Below the pieces are notes generated by a model that did not search any database, was not told the DNA's origin, and worked only from the letters and a program-made list of their open reading frames with translations. Shown piece by piece: positions 50,995-61,200 of a stretch of DNA of 64,000 bases. The position numbers and the translations under genes are program-made. The stretch lies in contig CBDFHN010000002.1 in assembly GCA_965247735.1 (NCBI GenBank), positions 682,001 through 746,000 on the forward strand, given 5' to 3'. Numbering within the stretch: position 1 is the first letter of the stretch; the number at the start of each line of letters is the position of its first letter. This DNA comes from JAOXRU01 sp965247735 (GTDB taxonomy: Bacteria > Bacteroidota > Bacteroidia > Flavobacteriales > Flavobacteriaceae).

Positions 50995-53900
50995 TTAATT
51001 AACTATATATATATAGCCCTGATCTTTGATTGCTTTTCCGTTGTCTGTAATATTTATGATATAAAAATATACACCCGCTGGTAGCTTATCTGATTGATTA
51101 AGTGTAGATCTACCATTAGAAACCCCTCTAAACACATTGTTCTCATTATTATAACCTTGTGTTTTATAAACCAATACTCCCCATCTATTAAAAATCTCCA
51201 CAGTATTATCAGGGTAATTATTAATATTATTTATTTTAAAGAAATCGTTAGCTCCATCTCCATCTGCTGTTATCAATTCATTAGCAATAGAAATACCACA
51301 TGAACTTCCCGAAGGAGGAGTTCCTCCAATAGAATCACAAGGATTAGTTGGATTGGTGCCATCAGCAACTTCTTGCCCATCTAAAATACCATCACCATCT
51401 GAATCTGGATTATTAGGATCTACTGTAACACCCGATTCACCCAATTTATAAACTATAAAAGCCTCTTCATCATTGGTAAGTCCATCATTATCACAATCAC
51501 TACTTCCCAATGGAGTTCCTCCATTAGAATCACAATCATCCAATGGGCTTGTATTATCAGTTACTTCTTGACCATCTTCTATTCCATCCTTGTCAGAATC
51601 AGGATCATTAGGATCTGTACCCAATACTTCCTCTTCTTCATTAGTTAATCCATCGTCATCACAATCACTTGTTCCTAAAGGAATTCCATTAATAGCATCA
51701 CAATCATCAAATGGTGCTGTTCCATCTACTAATTCTTGTGCATTTGTAATTGTATCACCATCACAATCTCCATTTTCCCAAACCGCGTCTGGAGCTACTG
51801 ATTGACTTGCTATAACTAAATCACAATTGTTTGTTGGATCTGTATTATCTGATACTTCTTTACCATCTAGTACTCCATCTCCATCAGAATCTTGATTATT
51901 TGGATTGGTTCCAATTGTAATTTCTTCTGCATTGCTAAGTCCATCATTATCACAATCGAAATCTGATACGCTCAAACAATTATCTACAGTAACATCTTCC
52001 GTTATCTGGCTGCAATTGGTTGGATTTGTAATTTCACAAATTGTATAGGTAACTTTATATGTTCCTGCTTCTGTATTAGGTGGAATCGTAACCGTAGCAT
52101 CTGGATTAAATACTATTGCTGTACTTTCTGTACCATCTGGTTTCTTTATGCTATCAACTGTTACTGTAACCTCTCCAGAGTTAGTACCAATAACTACCGG
52201 ATTACCATTGAGAGTATCACTTGTTGTTAGCGCTAACGTAGTTCCTCCATCAATTTCATTTACTGAATTAATCGTTTCAACAATAGCTATTATTACTGCT
52301 GATCCTACTACTACTTTTGAAATAACTGTATCACAATTGGTTGGATTTAGCTTCTCGCAAATGCTGTATTCAATATCATAAGTGCCTGCTGATGTTCCTG
52401 AACCTATGGTTACTGTTCCATCTGCATTAAGATTCAAACTCCCTGATGCTGGTGTTGGTACACTTACTGCTGTAAGGTTTACTTCGGATGCTATAACAGC
52501 TACTCCATTTAATTCATCATTTGCTAAGACTGATGACGTAGTTCCTCCATCTGTTCCGTTTATAGCAGGGAAGGTTTCTGTTACCGCTGCTATTACTGCT
52601 GATCCTACTACTACTTTTGAAATAACTGTATCACAATTGGTTGGATTTAGCTTCTCGCAAATGCTGTATTCAATATCATAAGTGCCTGCTGATGTTCCTG
52701 AACCTATGGTTACTGTTCCATCTGCATTAAGATTCAAACTCCCTGATGCTGGTGTTGGTACACTTACCGCTGTAAGGTTTACTTCGGATGCTATAACAGC
52801 TACTCCGTTTAATTCATCATTTGCTAAGACTGATGACGTAGTTCCTCCATCTGTTCCGTTTATAGCAGGGAAGGTTTCGGTTGCTGCATCTATTACTGCT
52901 GATCCTACTACTACTTTTGAGATCACTGTATCGCAATTAGTTGGATTTAGCTTCTCGCAAATGCTGTATTCTATATCGTAGGTGCCTGCTGGTGTTCCTG
53001 AACCTATGGTTACTGTTCCATCTGCATTAAGATTCAAACTCCCTGATGCTGGTGTTGGTACACTTACCGCTGTAAGGTTTACTTCGGATGCTATAACAGC
53101 TACTCCGTTTAATTCATCATTTGTTAAGACTGATGCCGTAGTTCCACCATCTGTCCCGTTTATAGCAGGGAAAGTTTCTGTTACTGCTGCTATTACTGCT
53201 GATCCTACTACTACTTTTGAGATCACTGTATCACAATTAGTTGGATTTAGCTTCTCGCAAATGCTGTATTCAATATCATAAGTTCCTGCTGGTGTTCCTA
53301 AGCCTACTGTTACTGTTCCATCTGCATTTAAGGCTAAACTTCCGGATGTTGGTGTTGGTACACTTACTGCTGTTAGGTTTACTTCGGAGGCTATAACAGC
53401 TACTCCGTTTAATTCATCATTTGCTAAGACGGAGGCGGTAGTTCCACCATCTGTCCCATTTATAGCAGAGAAGGTTTCTGTTACTGCTGCTATTACTGCT
53501 GATCCTACTACTACTTTCGAAATTACAGTATCACAATTAGTTGGATTTAGCTTCTCGCAAATGCTGTATTCTATATCGTAGGTGCCTGCTGGTGTTCCTA
53601 AGCCTACTGTTACTGTTCCATCTGCATTTAAGGCTAGACTTCCGGATGTTGGTGTTGGTACACTTACTGCTGTAAGGTTTATTTCGGAGGCTATAACTGC
53701 TACTCCGTTTAATTCATCATTTGCTAAGACCGATGCTGTAGTTCCTCCATCTGTCCCATTTATAGATGGGAAAGTTTCTGTTACCGCTGCTATTACTGCT
53801 GATCCTACTACTACTTTTGAGATCACTGTATCACAATTAGTTGGATTTAGCTTCTCGCAAATGCTGTATTCTATATCATAAGTTCCTGCTGGTGTTCCTA

Positions 53901-56900
53901 AGCCTACTGTTACTGTTCCATCTGCATTTAAGGCTAAACTTCCCGATGCTGGTGTCGGTACACTTACCGCAGTAAGGTTTACTTCGGATGCTATAACAGC
54001 TACTCCGTTTAATTCATCATTTGCTAAGACGGAGGCGGTAGTTCCACCATCTGTCCCATTTATAGCAGAGAAGGTTTCTGCTACTGCTGCTATTACTGCT
54101 GATCCTACTACTACTTTCGAAATTACAGTATCACAATTAGTTGGATTTAGCTTCTCGCAAATGCTGTATTCTATATCGTAGGTGCCTGCTGGTGTTCCTG
54201 AACCTATAGTTACTGTTCCATCTGCATTTAAGGCTAGACTTCCAGATGTTGGTGTTGGTATACTTACTGCTGTAAGGTTTACTTCGGATGCTATAACAGC
54301 TACTCCGTTTAATTCATCATTTGCTAAGACTGATGACGTAGTTCCACCATCTGTCCCATTTATAGCGGGGAAGGTTTCGGTTACTGCTGCTATTACTGCT
54401 GATCCTACTACTACTTTTGAAATTACTGTATCGCAATTAGTTGGATTTAGCTTCTCACAAATGCTGTATTCCACATCATAAGTGCCTGCTGGTGTTCCTA
54501 AGCCTACTGTTACTGTTCCATCTGCATTTAAGGCTAAACTTCCTGATGCTGGTGTCGGTACACTTACCGCTGTAAGGTTTACTTCGGATGCTATAACTGC
54601 TACTCCGTTTAATTCATCATTTGCCAAGACTGATGCCGTAGTTCCTCCATCTGTCCCGTTTATAGCAGGGAAAGTTTCGGTTGCTGCATCTATTACTGCT
54701 GATCCTACTACTACTTTTGAGATCACTGTATCGCAATTAGTTGGATTTAGCTTCTCGCAAATGCTGTATTCTATATCGTAGGTGCCTGCTGGTGTTCCTA
54801 AGCCTACTGTTACTGTTCCATCTGCATTTAAGGCTAGACTTCCGGATGCTGGTGTTGGTACACTTACTGCTGTAAGGTTTACTTCGGATGCTATAACAGC
54901 TACTCCATTTAATTCATCATTTGCTAAGACTGATGACGTAGTTCCTCCATCTGTTCCGTTTATAGCAGGGAAGGTTTCTGTTACCGCTGCTATTACTGCT
55001 GATCCTACTACTACTTTTGAAATAACTGTATCACAATTGGTTGGATTTAGCTTCTCGCAAATGCTGTATTCAATATCATAAGTGCCTGCTGATGTTCCTG
55101 AACCTATGGTTACTGTTCCATCTGCATTAAGATTCAAACTCCCTGATGCTGGTGTTGGTACACTTACTGCTGTAAGGTTTACTTCGGATGCTATAACAGC
55201 TACTCCATTTAATTCATCATTTGCTAAGACTGATGACGTAGTTCCTCCATCTGTTCCGTTTATAGCAGGGAAGGTTTCTGTTACCGCTGCTATTACTGCT
55301 GATCCTACTACTACTTTTGAGATCACTGTATCGCAATTAGTTGGATTTAACTTCTCACAAATGCTGTATTCTATATCGTAGGTGCCTGCTGGTGTTCCTA
55401 AGCCTACTGTTACTGTTCCATCTGCATTTAAGGCTAGACTTCCGGATGCTGGTGTTGGTACACTTACCGCTGTAAGGTTTACTTCGGATGCTATAACTGC
55501 TACTCCGTTTAATTCATCATTTGTCAAGACTGATACTGTAGTTCCACCATCTGTTCCATTTATAGCAGGGAAGGTTTCTGTTACCGCTGCTATTACTGCT
55601 GATCCTACTACTACTTTTGAAATCACTGTATCGCAATTAGTTGGATTTAACTTCTCGCAAATGCTGTATTCAATATCATATGTTCCTGCTGGCGTTCCTA
55701 AACCTACTGTTACTGTTCCATCTGCATTTAAGGCTAGACTTCCTGATGCTGGTGTTGGTACACTTACTGCTGTTAAGTTTACTTCGGATGCTATAACAGC
55801 TACTCCGTTTAATTCATCATTTGCTAAGACTGATGCCGTAATTCCACCATCTGTCCCGTTTATAGCAGGGAAAGTTTCGGTTACTGCTGCTATTACTGCT
55901 GATCCTACTACTACTTTTGAGATCACTGTATCACAATTAGTTGGATTTAGCTTCTCACAAATGCTGTATTCTATATCGTAGGTGCCTGCTGGCGTTCCCA
56001 AACCTACTGTTACCGTTCCGTCTGCATTTAATGCTAGACTTCCTGATGTTGGTGTCGGTACACTTACTGCCGTTAGGTTTATTTCTGAAGTTATAACAGC
56101 TACTCCGTTTAATTCATCATTTGCTAAGACTGATGACGTAGTTCCTCCATCTGTCCCGTTTATTGCGGGGAAGGTTTCGGTTACTGCTGCTATTACTGCT
56201 GATCCTACTACTACTTTCGAAATTACAGTATCGCAATTAGTTGGATTTAGCTTCTCGCAAATGCTGTATTCTATATCGTAGGTGCCTGCTGGTGTTCCTA
56301 AGCCTACTGTTACTGTTCCATCTGCATTTAAGGCTAAACTTCCAGATGCTGGTGTTGGTACACTTACTGCTGTAAGGTTTACTTCGGATGCTATAACAGC
56401 TACTCCATTTAATTCATCATTTGTTAAGACAGATGCTGTAGTTCCACCATCTGTTCCGTTTATAGCAGGGAAGGTTTCGGTTACTGCTGCTATTACTGCT
56501 GATCCTACTACTACTTTTGAGATCACTGTATCGCAATTAGTAGGATTTAACTTCTCACAAATGCTGTATTCTATATCGTAGGTTCCTGCTGGTGTTCCTA
56601 AGCCTACTGTTACTGTTCCATCTGCATTTAAGGCTAAACTTCCGGATGTTGGTGTCGGTACACTTACTGCTGTAAGGTTTACTTCGGATGCTATAACAGC
56701 TACTCCGTTTAATTCATCATTTGCCAAGACAGATGCTGTAGTTCCACCATCTGTCCCGTTTATTGATGGGAAAGTTTCCGTTACTGCTGCTATTACTGCT
56801 GATCCTACTACTACTTTTGAGATCACTGTATCGCAATTAGTAGGATTTAACTTCTCACAAATGCTGTATTCTATATCGTAGGTTCCTGCTGGTGTTCCTA

Positions 56901-59900
56901 AGCCTACTGTTACTGTTCCATCTGCATTTAAGGCTAAACTTCCGGATGTTGGTGTCGGTACACTTACTGCTGTAAGGTTTACTTCGGATGCTATAACAGC
57001 TACTCCGTTTAATTCATCATTTGCCAAGACAGATGCTGTAGTTCCACCATCTGTCCCGTTTATTGATGGGAAAGTTTCCGTTACTGCGTCTATTGCAGTA
57101 GCTCCTACTATATCTGTTGCCGTAATTGCTACTGGGTTGTTTCCATCTGCATCTAAATTATCATCATAAGTTACTGCAACTGTATCTGTAGTTTTAGTAT
57201 TAAATACTCCATCATCATCTGTACCAGCTGTTGCTCCGTATACAGTAGCTACTGTAGCGCTAAAAACACCTGTGTTTACTCCTGTTTCTGTTAGTGTGAT
57301 ATTTTCTATTTCTCCTGTTGCATCGTTTGTAACTGCTACAATTATAGTTTCAGCTACACCTACATTTACATTTAAATCTCCGTCAGTAACTGTTATGCTT
57401 AGGTTATCACCTGGTACTGAATTTGCAGTAATACTTACTGTTCCTGTTGTTCCTGCACATCCTGTTTTTATAGTACTATTAGTTACTGCAGCAACAGCTG
57501 TTGTGCTATATGTTGCAGCGTTAACCAATCCATCTGAATTTACACCACTTACATTAGAAGGATTTCCTGAATTATAAGCAACTACAATCCCTCCATAAGT
57601 TCCATCTCCGTTAGAATCAGTTGTTTTAGAATTAAAAGCTTCATTTGCATCTCCACAATCATCACCATCAGAATCTGTATCTAAATAATTTGGTATGCTA
57701 TCTGAATTTGTGGCATGCCCACTATCTGAATTTGCTATAGCATAATTAACTGTGGTTTCAATCCCGCTTTGTGACGAACCAGCAACTACTGATAAAGGTA
57801 TTCCATTAGCATTTACCTCTGTTCTACCATTTGCTAACTGTCCATTTGCATTAACCACTTGCCCACTTCCTGATTCAATAGCATCATAGATTCCATCATT
57901 ATCACTATCCAAATCTAAATCATTAGGTATTCCATCATTATCAGTGTCACATATAGCATTTATATTGGTGAAATCTGTAAGCCAAACTGATTGTTTTCCA
58001 GAGTTAATACTCCCTGCACCATCACCAAGATCATAAGTAATAACTAATTTCCTAAAAGGCTCAGTAATATTAAACACCAACCAATTAGCTTCAACATCAA
58101 ACCCTACTTGATTTATACTTGATGGGTCAACAACAAAATCTTCCGAATTTTTAACTAATTTACTTCCTAAAGTAAAAGTAACAGGAACCTGTTTACCTTG
58201 ATTGTCAACAGCCTCAATACGAATTGCGTCTTGAAAACCATTAGAAACTGACCTGTCAATATCAACTAAAGAAATATCATTTTTAAACTGTACATCTTTA
58301 CTAAATTCAAAGGTAAAAACTGCATTTTCGGAAGCATCATTAATATCAGTACCATTAATTGATAACTTTAAAGAACCTGAAGCTTCAGTACCAAATACAG
58401 GAGAACCAGAGGATGCTACCAAGCCCCCATTAAAGCTAGATTTTAAATTTAGATTTACGCCTGAGCCCTCTATATCAAACCATGTATAATCTACTGAACC
58501 TGCTGGGTTTATTTGACTTTCCCATGCTAGTGAAAAATCTGATCCAGAAGGACAATCCATTTCATCTGCATCCAAAATACCATCATTATCATCATCTAAA
58601 TCTATAGCATCATAAATACCATCGCCATCTGTATCTTTATTACAAATACTAGTCCCTTCATTAGCAACATTAGCTAACTGAGAAGCATCTGAAGTATAGG
58701 TTAATCCAGAAATAGTTCCATTAGACGTAACATTAGCCGAGGTAACCATACCGCCATAAGTGCCATCTCCATTGCTATCAATAGGACTAGCTATAAAATT
58801 ATTATAATCCGTATTGTAAGCCTCATTTGCATCTGAACAGTTATCTCCATCAGAATCTGTATCTAAATAATTTGGTATGCTATCTGAATTTGTGGTATGC
58901 CCACTATCAGAATTTGCAATCGTATAGTTAACAACTGTTTCTGTTCCACTTTGAGAAGACCCCGCTACTACTGCTAAAGGAATTCCATTTGCATTAACTT
59001 CTGTTCTTCCACTAGCTAACTGTCCATTTGCATTTACTGTTTTTCCGCTTCCTGATTCTACCGCATCATAAATACCATCATTATCTGAATCTAAATCCAA
59101 ACAATTTACTATTCCGTCATTATCAGTATCTATATAGACATCGCCTAAAGTATAAATTGACATTTTAAACCCTCCTAAAGAAGATCCATTTGTTAATCTT
59201 ATTTCTACCTCATCTCCTGGTAAAACATTATTCTTTATAACTGCTGAAGCATTTAAAGAAGGTGTATATTGATTAATTGACCCTACCAAAGTTCCATTTA
59301 CAAATAATTCAGCAAAATCATCAAAGTATGCACCAGATTCTCCTATCTCAACAACACTTTCGTTTGTTATTTTTCTTTTGTAAATAATTGTATATGTTCC
59401 AGATGTATTAGGACCATAAGTCCCATTAATTGGACTATCTGTCCATGCAATACCAGAAGCAATAATACTAGCAACAGGATTTTCAAAAGGATTGTTATCT
59501 ATGTCTGGATCATCGAAAGTATAAATAGGATTATTAAACACTGAATATCCTTCCCCATATAAAGTTGGTACTCCTAAACTGTTATTTTCATCTTTTGAAT
59601 TTCTATCTATTGGATTTACGGCATTGGCTACTCCAAAGTGGCCTCCATAAAATAATACTTCCCATGCTCCTACTGGATAAACTACATCTGCCAAGCCATC
59701 AGCAATATGATTAGGATTACTTATAATTTTACCACATCCCTCTTCGCTATCTAATATCCCATCATTATCATCATCTAAATCTACACTATCTGAAATACCA
59801 TCATGATCCGAATCTAACAATACATTTATTACTTCGGATAAATCATCGCCAGCAGTTGTTAAATCCGCAAAATTGGAAACTGCAGCAGTAGTGGTGTTAA

Positions 59901-61191
59901 TAATTGATGAACCTGAAGTACCAGCACCTACTGTTGCCCTTATTACCAATGTAGCAGTAGCTCCAATTGCTAAATTTCCAATATCCCATTTTCCAGTACC
60001 ACTATTATAAGTATTAATAGTTCCTCCTGTTGGTATAGCATTTGAAAACGACAAACCAGAAGGTAACAAATCTGTTAAATTAACACCCGTTGCTATTTCT
60101 GAGCCATTATTTCTTACTTGAAGTGTATAATTGACATCATCACCTTCAACTATATTTGTATTATCCACAGTTTTAGTAGTAATTAAATCTATATTAGGAG
60201 GCATTGCAAATATTTGATCTATAAAAACAGCAGAATCCAAATTACTATCTCCTGTATCTGCAATGGCTATCTTAAAATGATATACATTAGAAGCCCCTGT
60301 AGCCAAACCTTCCATTTTTGCAGCAAACAAATGTGTAAATCCATTGTATTCAGAATGAATAACTGGTGTTCCTGACCCGTCATTACAACTTCCTGATATG
60401 CTATGTCCATTGTTTATGTATTGTGCTGATTGTGCTAAATCCGAAACTGTCCCATCAGCATTGCAACCCAAAACCCCTCCATTAACCGTATTTACAGAAC
60501 ATGAATTTGTAGTCCCTGGAACTAAAGCTAAATTTTGTGTGCCAGAAATTCCAGGTCCAGAAATAAAATAACCAAAAATGTCATTATACCTACTACCAAC
60601 ATAATCTGGATATTCATCAGAAGCAAATTGATAGGTTACTTCCAAAATAGAAGAACCAGAATCTAGAGTTACATCAAATTCATAAACAACAACATCTCTA
60701 GTTGCGGATGGATCAATTGCAATTATGTCTGGATCTGAATATGTAATTCCTCCTTGAGGGTCTTCACTTATGTCTAATTCATCATTTGTAGTAAAACTTT
60801 CAGTAACAGTACCAGTTGTCAAAATAATACCTGAATTTATCTCTAGATTAGCTCCAGAAACTCCATTTGAAAAAACACCAACTTGGCTTAACTCTCCTCT
60901 AGTTAATACCTCATTAAAGATAGTGACTCCACTACCAGCTATTTGCGCCTTTAAAGCTGCATTACTTGATCCTGAACTAAATGTTGCTTGCGCACTTGCT
61001 ATATTACTTAGTAGACCTATAAAAGAAATAACAAAGACTACCTTTTTGTATTTATGCTTCAAACTAAATACATTAGATAAGGCATCATTAGTTTCACCTA
61101 ATTTCGCGTTTAATTTTAATGATAAGCACTTTAAAACTATTTTAGTTTTAGATTCGTTAAAGAACGTCCAAAAAAAGTTAGTTAGTATCAT
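50995..61191 (-). CDS. Giant ~3400-aa CHU_C adhesin with choice-of-anchor L domain and 100-aa repeats
   Basis: Starts at ATG 61191 (a TTG at 61200 is also in frame). A long N-terminal extension of about 45 residues precedes the signal helix KKVVFVISFIGLLSNIASA. Next is a choice-of-anchor L domain, about 71-335 (NGVSGANLEINSGIILTTG, SILEVTYQFASDEYPDYVGS), then a DUF11-type repeat (NYTLQVRNNGSEIATGVNLTD). Thrombospondin-3-like calcium loops alternate with jelly-roll-like segments as far as the repeats. Sixteen 100-aa Ig/cadherin-like repeats and one divergent repeat follow (ETFPxINGTDGGTTxSVLAN...). More calcium loops lead to a complete CHU_C domain in the last ~95 residues (NELITADGDGANDFF, TVEIFNRWGVLVYKT, KDQGYIYIVN). 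This resembles SprB-type T9SS adhesins in layout and size class but is not identifiable as SprB. It is followed by its SprF-like and OmpA partners. Confidence 0.92.
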   Translation of the reverse strand: MILTNFFWTFFNESKTKIVLKCLSLKLNAKLGETNDALSNVFSLKHKYKKVVFVISFIGLLSNIASAQATFSSGSSNAALKAQIAGSGVTIFNEVLTRGELSQVGVFSNGVSGANLEINSGIILTTGTVTESFTTNDELDISEDPQGGITYSDPDIIAIDPSATRDVVVYEFDVTLDSGSSILEVTYQFASDEYPDYVGSRYNDIFGYFISGPGISGTQNLALVPGTTNSCSVNTVNGGVLGCNADGTVSDLAQSAQYINNGHSISGSCNDGSGTPVIHSEYNGFTHLFAAKMEGLATGASNVYHFKIAIADTGDSNLDSAVFIDQIFAMPPNIDLITTKTVDNTNIVEGDDVNYTLQVRNNGSEIATGVNLTDLLPSGLSFSNAIPTGGTINTYNSGTGKWDIGNLAIGATATLVIRATVGAGTSGSSIINTTTAAVSNFADLTTAGDDLSEVINVLLDSDHDGISDSVDLDDDNDGILDSEEGCGKIISNPNHIADGLADVVYPVGAWEVLFYGGHFGVANAVNPIDRNSKDENNSLGVPTLYGEGYSVFNNPIYTFDDPDIDNNPFENPVASIIASGIAWTDSPINGTYGPNTSGTYTIIYKRKITNESVVEIGESGAYFDDFAELFVNGTLVGSINQYTPSLNASAVIKNNVLPGDEVEIRLTNGSSLGGFKMSIYTLGDVYIDTDNDGIVNCLDLDSDNDGIYDAVESGSGKTVNANGQLASGRTEVNANGIPLAVVAGSSQSGTETVVNYTIANSDSGHTTNSDSIPNYLDTDSDGDNCSDANEAYNTDYNNFIASPIDSNGDGTYGGMVTSANVTSNGTISGLTYTSDASQLANVANEGTSICNKDTDGDGIYDAIDLDDDNDGILDADEMDCPSGSDFSLAWESQINPAGSVDYTWFDIEGSGVNLNLKSSFNGGLVASSGSPVFGTEASGSLKLSINGTDINDASENAVFTFEFSKDVQFKNDISLVDIDRSVSNGFQDAIRIEAVDNQGKQVPVTFTLGSKLVKNSEDFVVDPSSINQVGFDVEANWLVFNITEPFRKLVITYDLGDGAGSINSGKQSVWLTDFTNINAICDTDNDGIPNDLDLDSDNDGIYDAIESGSGQVVNANGQLANGRTEVNANGIPLSVVAGSSQSGIETTVNYAIANSDSGHATNSDSIPNYLDTDSDGDDCGDANEAFNSKTTDSNGDGTYGGIVVAYNSGNPSNVSGVNSDGLVNAATYSTTAVAAVTNSTIKTGCAGTTGTVSITANSVPGDNLSITVTDGDLNVNVGVAETIIVAVTNDATGEIENITLTETGVNTGVFSATVATVYGATAGTDDDGVFNTKTTDTVAVTYDDNLDADGNNPVAITATDIVGATAIDAVTETFPSINGTDGGTTASVLANDELNGVAVIASEVNLTAVSVPTPTSGSLALNADGTVTVGLGTPAGTYDIEYSICEKLNPTNCDTVISKVVVGSAVIAAVTETFPSINGTDGGTTASVLANDELNGVAVIASEVNLTAVSVPTPTSGSLALNADGTVTVGLGTPAGTYDIEYSICEKLNPTNCDTVISKVVVGSAVIAAVTETFPAINGTDGGTTASVLTNDELNGVAVIASEVNLTAVSVPTPASGSLALNADGTVTVGLGTPAGTYDIEYSICEKLNPTNCDTVISKVVVGSAVIAAVTETFPAINGTDGGTTSSVLANDELNGVAVITSEINLTAVSVPTPTSGSLALNADGTVTVGLGTPAGTYDIEYSICEKLNPTNCDTVISKVVVGSAVIAAVTETFPAINGTDGGITASVLANDELNGVAVIASEVNLTAVSVPTPASGSLALNADGTVTVGLGTPAGTYDIEYSICEKLNPTNCDTVISKVVVGSAVIAAVTETFPAINGTDGGTTVSVLTNDELNGVAVIASEVNLTAVSVPTPASGSLALNADGTVTVGLGTPAGTYDIEYSICEKLNPTNCDTVISKVVVGSAVIAAVTETFPAINGTDGGTTSSVLANDELNGVAVIASEVNLTAVSVPTPASGSLNLNADGTVTIGSGTSAGTYDIEYSICEKLNPTNCDTVISKVVVGSAVIAAVTETFPAINGTDGGTTSSVLANDELNGVAVIASEVNLTAVSVPTPASGSLALNADGTVTVGLGTPAGTYDIEYSICEKLNPTNCDTVISKVVVGSAVIDAATETFPAINGTDGGTTASVLANDELNGVAVIASEVNLTAVSVPTPASGSLALNADGTVTVGLGTPAGTYDVEYSICEKLNPTNCDTVISKVVVGSAVIAAVTETFPAINGTDGGTTSSVLANDELNGVAVIASEVNLTAVSIPTPTSGSLALNADGTVTIGSGTPAGTYDIEYSICEKLNPTNCDTVISKVVVGSAVIAAVAETFSAINGTDGGTTASVLANDELNGVAVIASEVNLTAVSVPTPASGSLALNADGTVTVGLGTPAGTYDIEYSICEKLNPTNCDTVISKVVVGSAVIAAVTETFPSINGTDGGTTASVLANDELNGVAVIASEINLTAVSVPTPTSGSLALNADGTVTVGLGTPAGTYDIEYSICEKLNPTNCDTVISKVVVGSAVIAAVTETFSAINGTDGGTTASVLANDELNGVAVIASEVNLTAVSVPTPTSGSLALNADGTVTVGLGTPAGTYDIEYSICEKLNPTNCDTVISKVVVGSAVIAAVTETFPAINGTDGGTTASVLTNDELNGVAVIASEVNLTAVSVPTPASGSLNLNADGTVTIGSGTPAGTYDIEYSICEKLNPTNCDTVISKVVVGSAVIDAATETFPAINGTDGGTTSSVLANDELNGVAVIASEVNLTAVSVPTPASGSLNLNADGTVTIGSGTSAGTYDIEYSICEKLNPTNCDTVISKVVVGSAVIAAVTETFPAINGTDGGTTSSVLANDELNGVAVIASEVNLTAVSVPTPASGSLNLNADGTVTIGSGTSAGTYDIEYSICEKLNPTNCDTVISKVVVGSAVIIAIVETINSVNEIDGGTTLALTTSDTLNGNPVVIGTNSGEVTVTVDSIKKPDGTESTAIVFNPDATVTIPPNTEAGTYKVTYTICEITNPTNCSQITEDVTVDNCLSVSDFDCDNDGLSNAEEITIGTNPNNQDSDGDGVLDGKEVSDNTDPTNNCDLVIASQSVAPDAVWENGDCDGDTITNAQELVDGTAPFDDCDAINGIPLGTSDCDDDGLTNEEEEVLGTDPNDPDSDKDGIEDGQEVTDNTSPLDDCDSNGGTPLGSSDCDNDGLTNDEEAFIVYKLGESGVTVDPNNPDSDGDGILDGQEVADGTNPTNPCDSIGGTPPSGSSCGISIANELITADGDGANDFFKINNINNYPDNTVEIFNRWGVLVYKTQGYNNENNVFRGVSNGRSTLNQSDKLPAGVYFYIINITDNGKAIKDQGYIYIVN
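52294..57093 (-). repeat. Sixteen tandem 300-bp coding repeats in the 3401-aa adhesin
   Basis: Exactly 16 x 300 bp, in frame and without indels. Each encodes 100 aa with the pattern I-A-A-V-T-E-T-F-P-x-I-N-G-T-D-G-G ... S-V-L-A-N-D-E-L-N-G ... S-I-C-E-K-L-N-P-T-N-C-D. A seventeenth, clearly diverged copy (VETINSVNEIDGGTT) follows at about 51990-52293. Units differ at scattered, mostly synonymous sites and in a few residue choices (A/T/S in SVLxND, LALNADG or LNLNADG, VTVGLG or VTIGSG). The array is older or less homogenised than the 747-bp array. Confidence 0.95.
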
Positions 61192-61200
61192 AATACTCAA

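Noticed and set aside
52382..56581. Recurring 99-codon plus-strand frames, one per 300-bp unit
   Set aside because: Same explanation: shadows of the minus-strand repeat.
50995..61191. Naming the 3401-aa protein SprB
   Set aside because: Operon layout and size class are similar, but SprB is defined by its own repeats and motility role. The repeats here are different, and no sprC/sprD-like genes are seen upstream.
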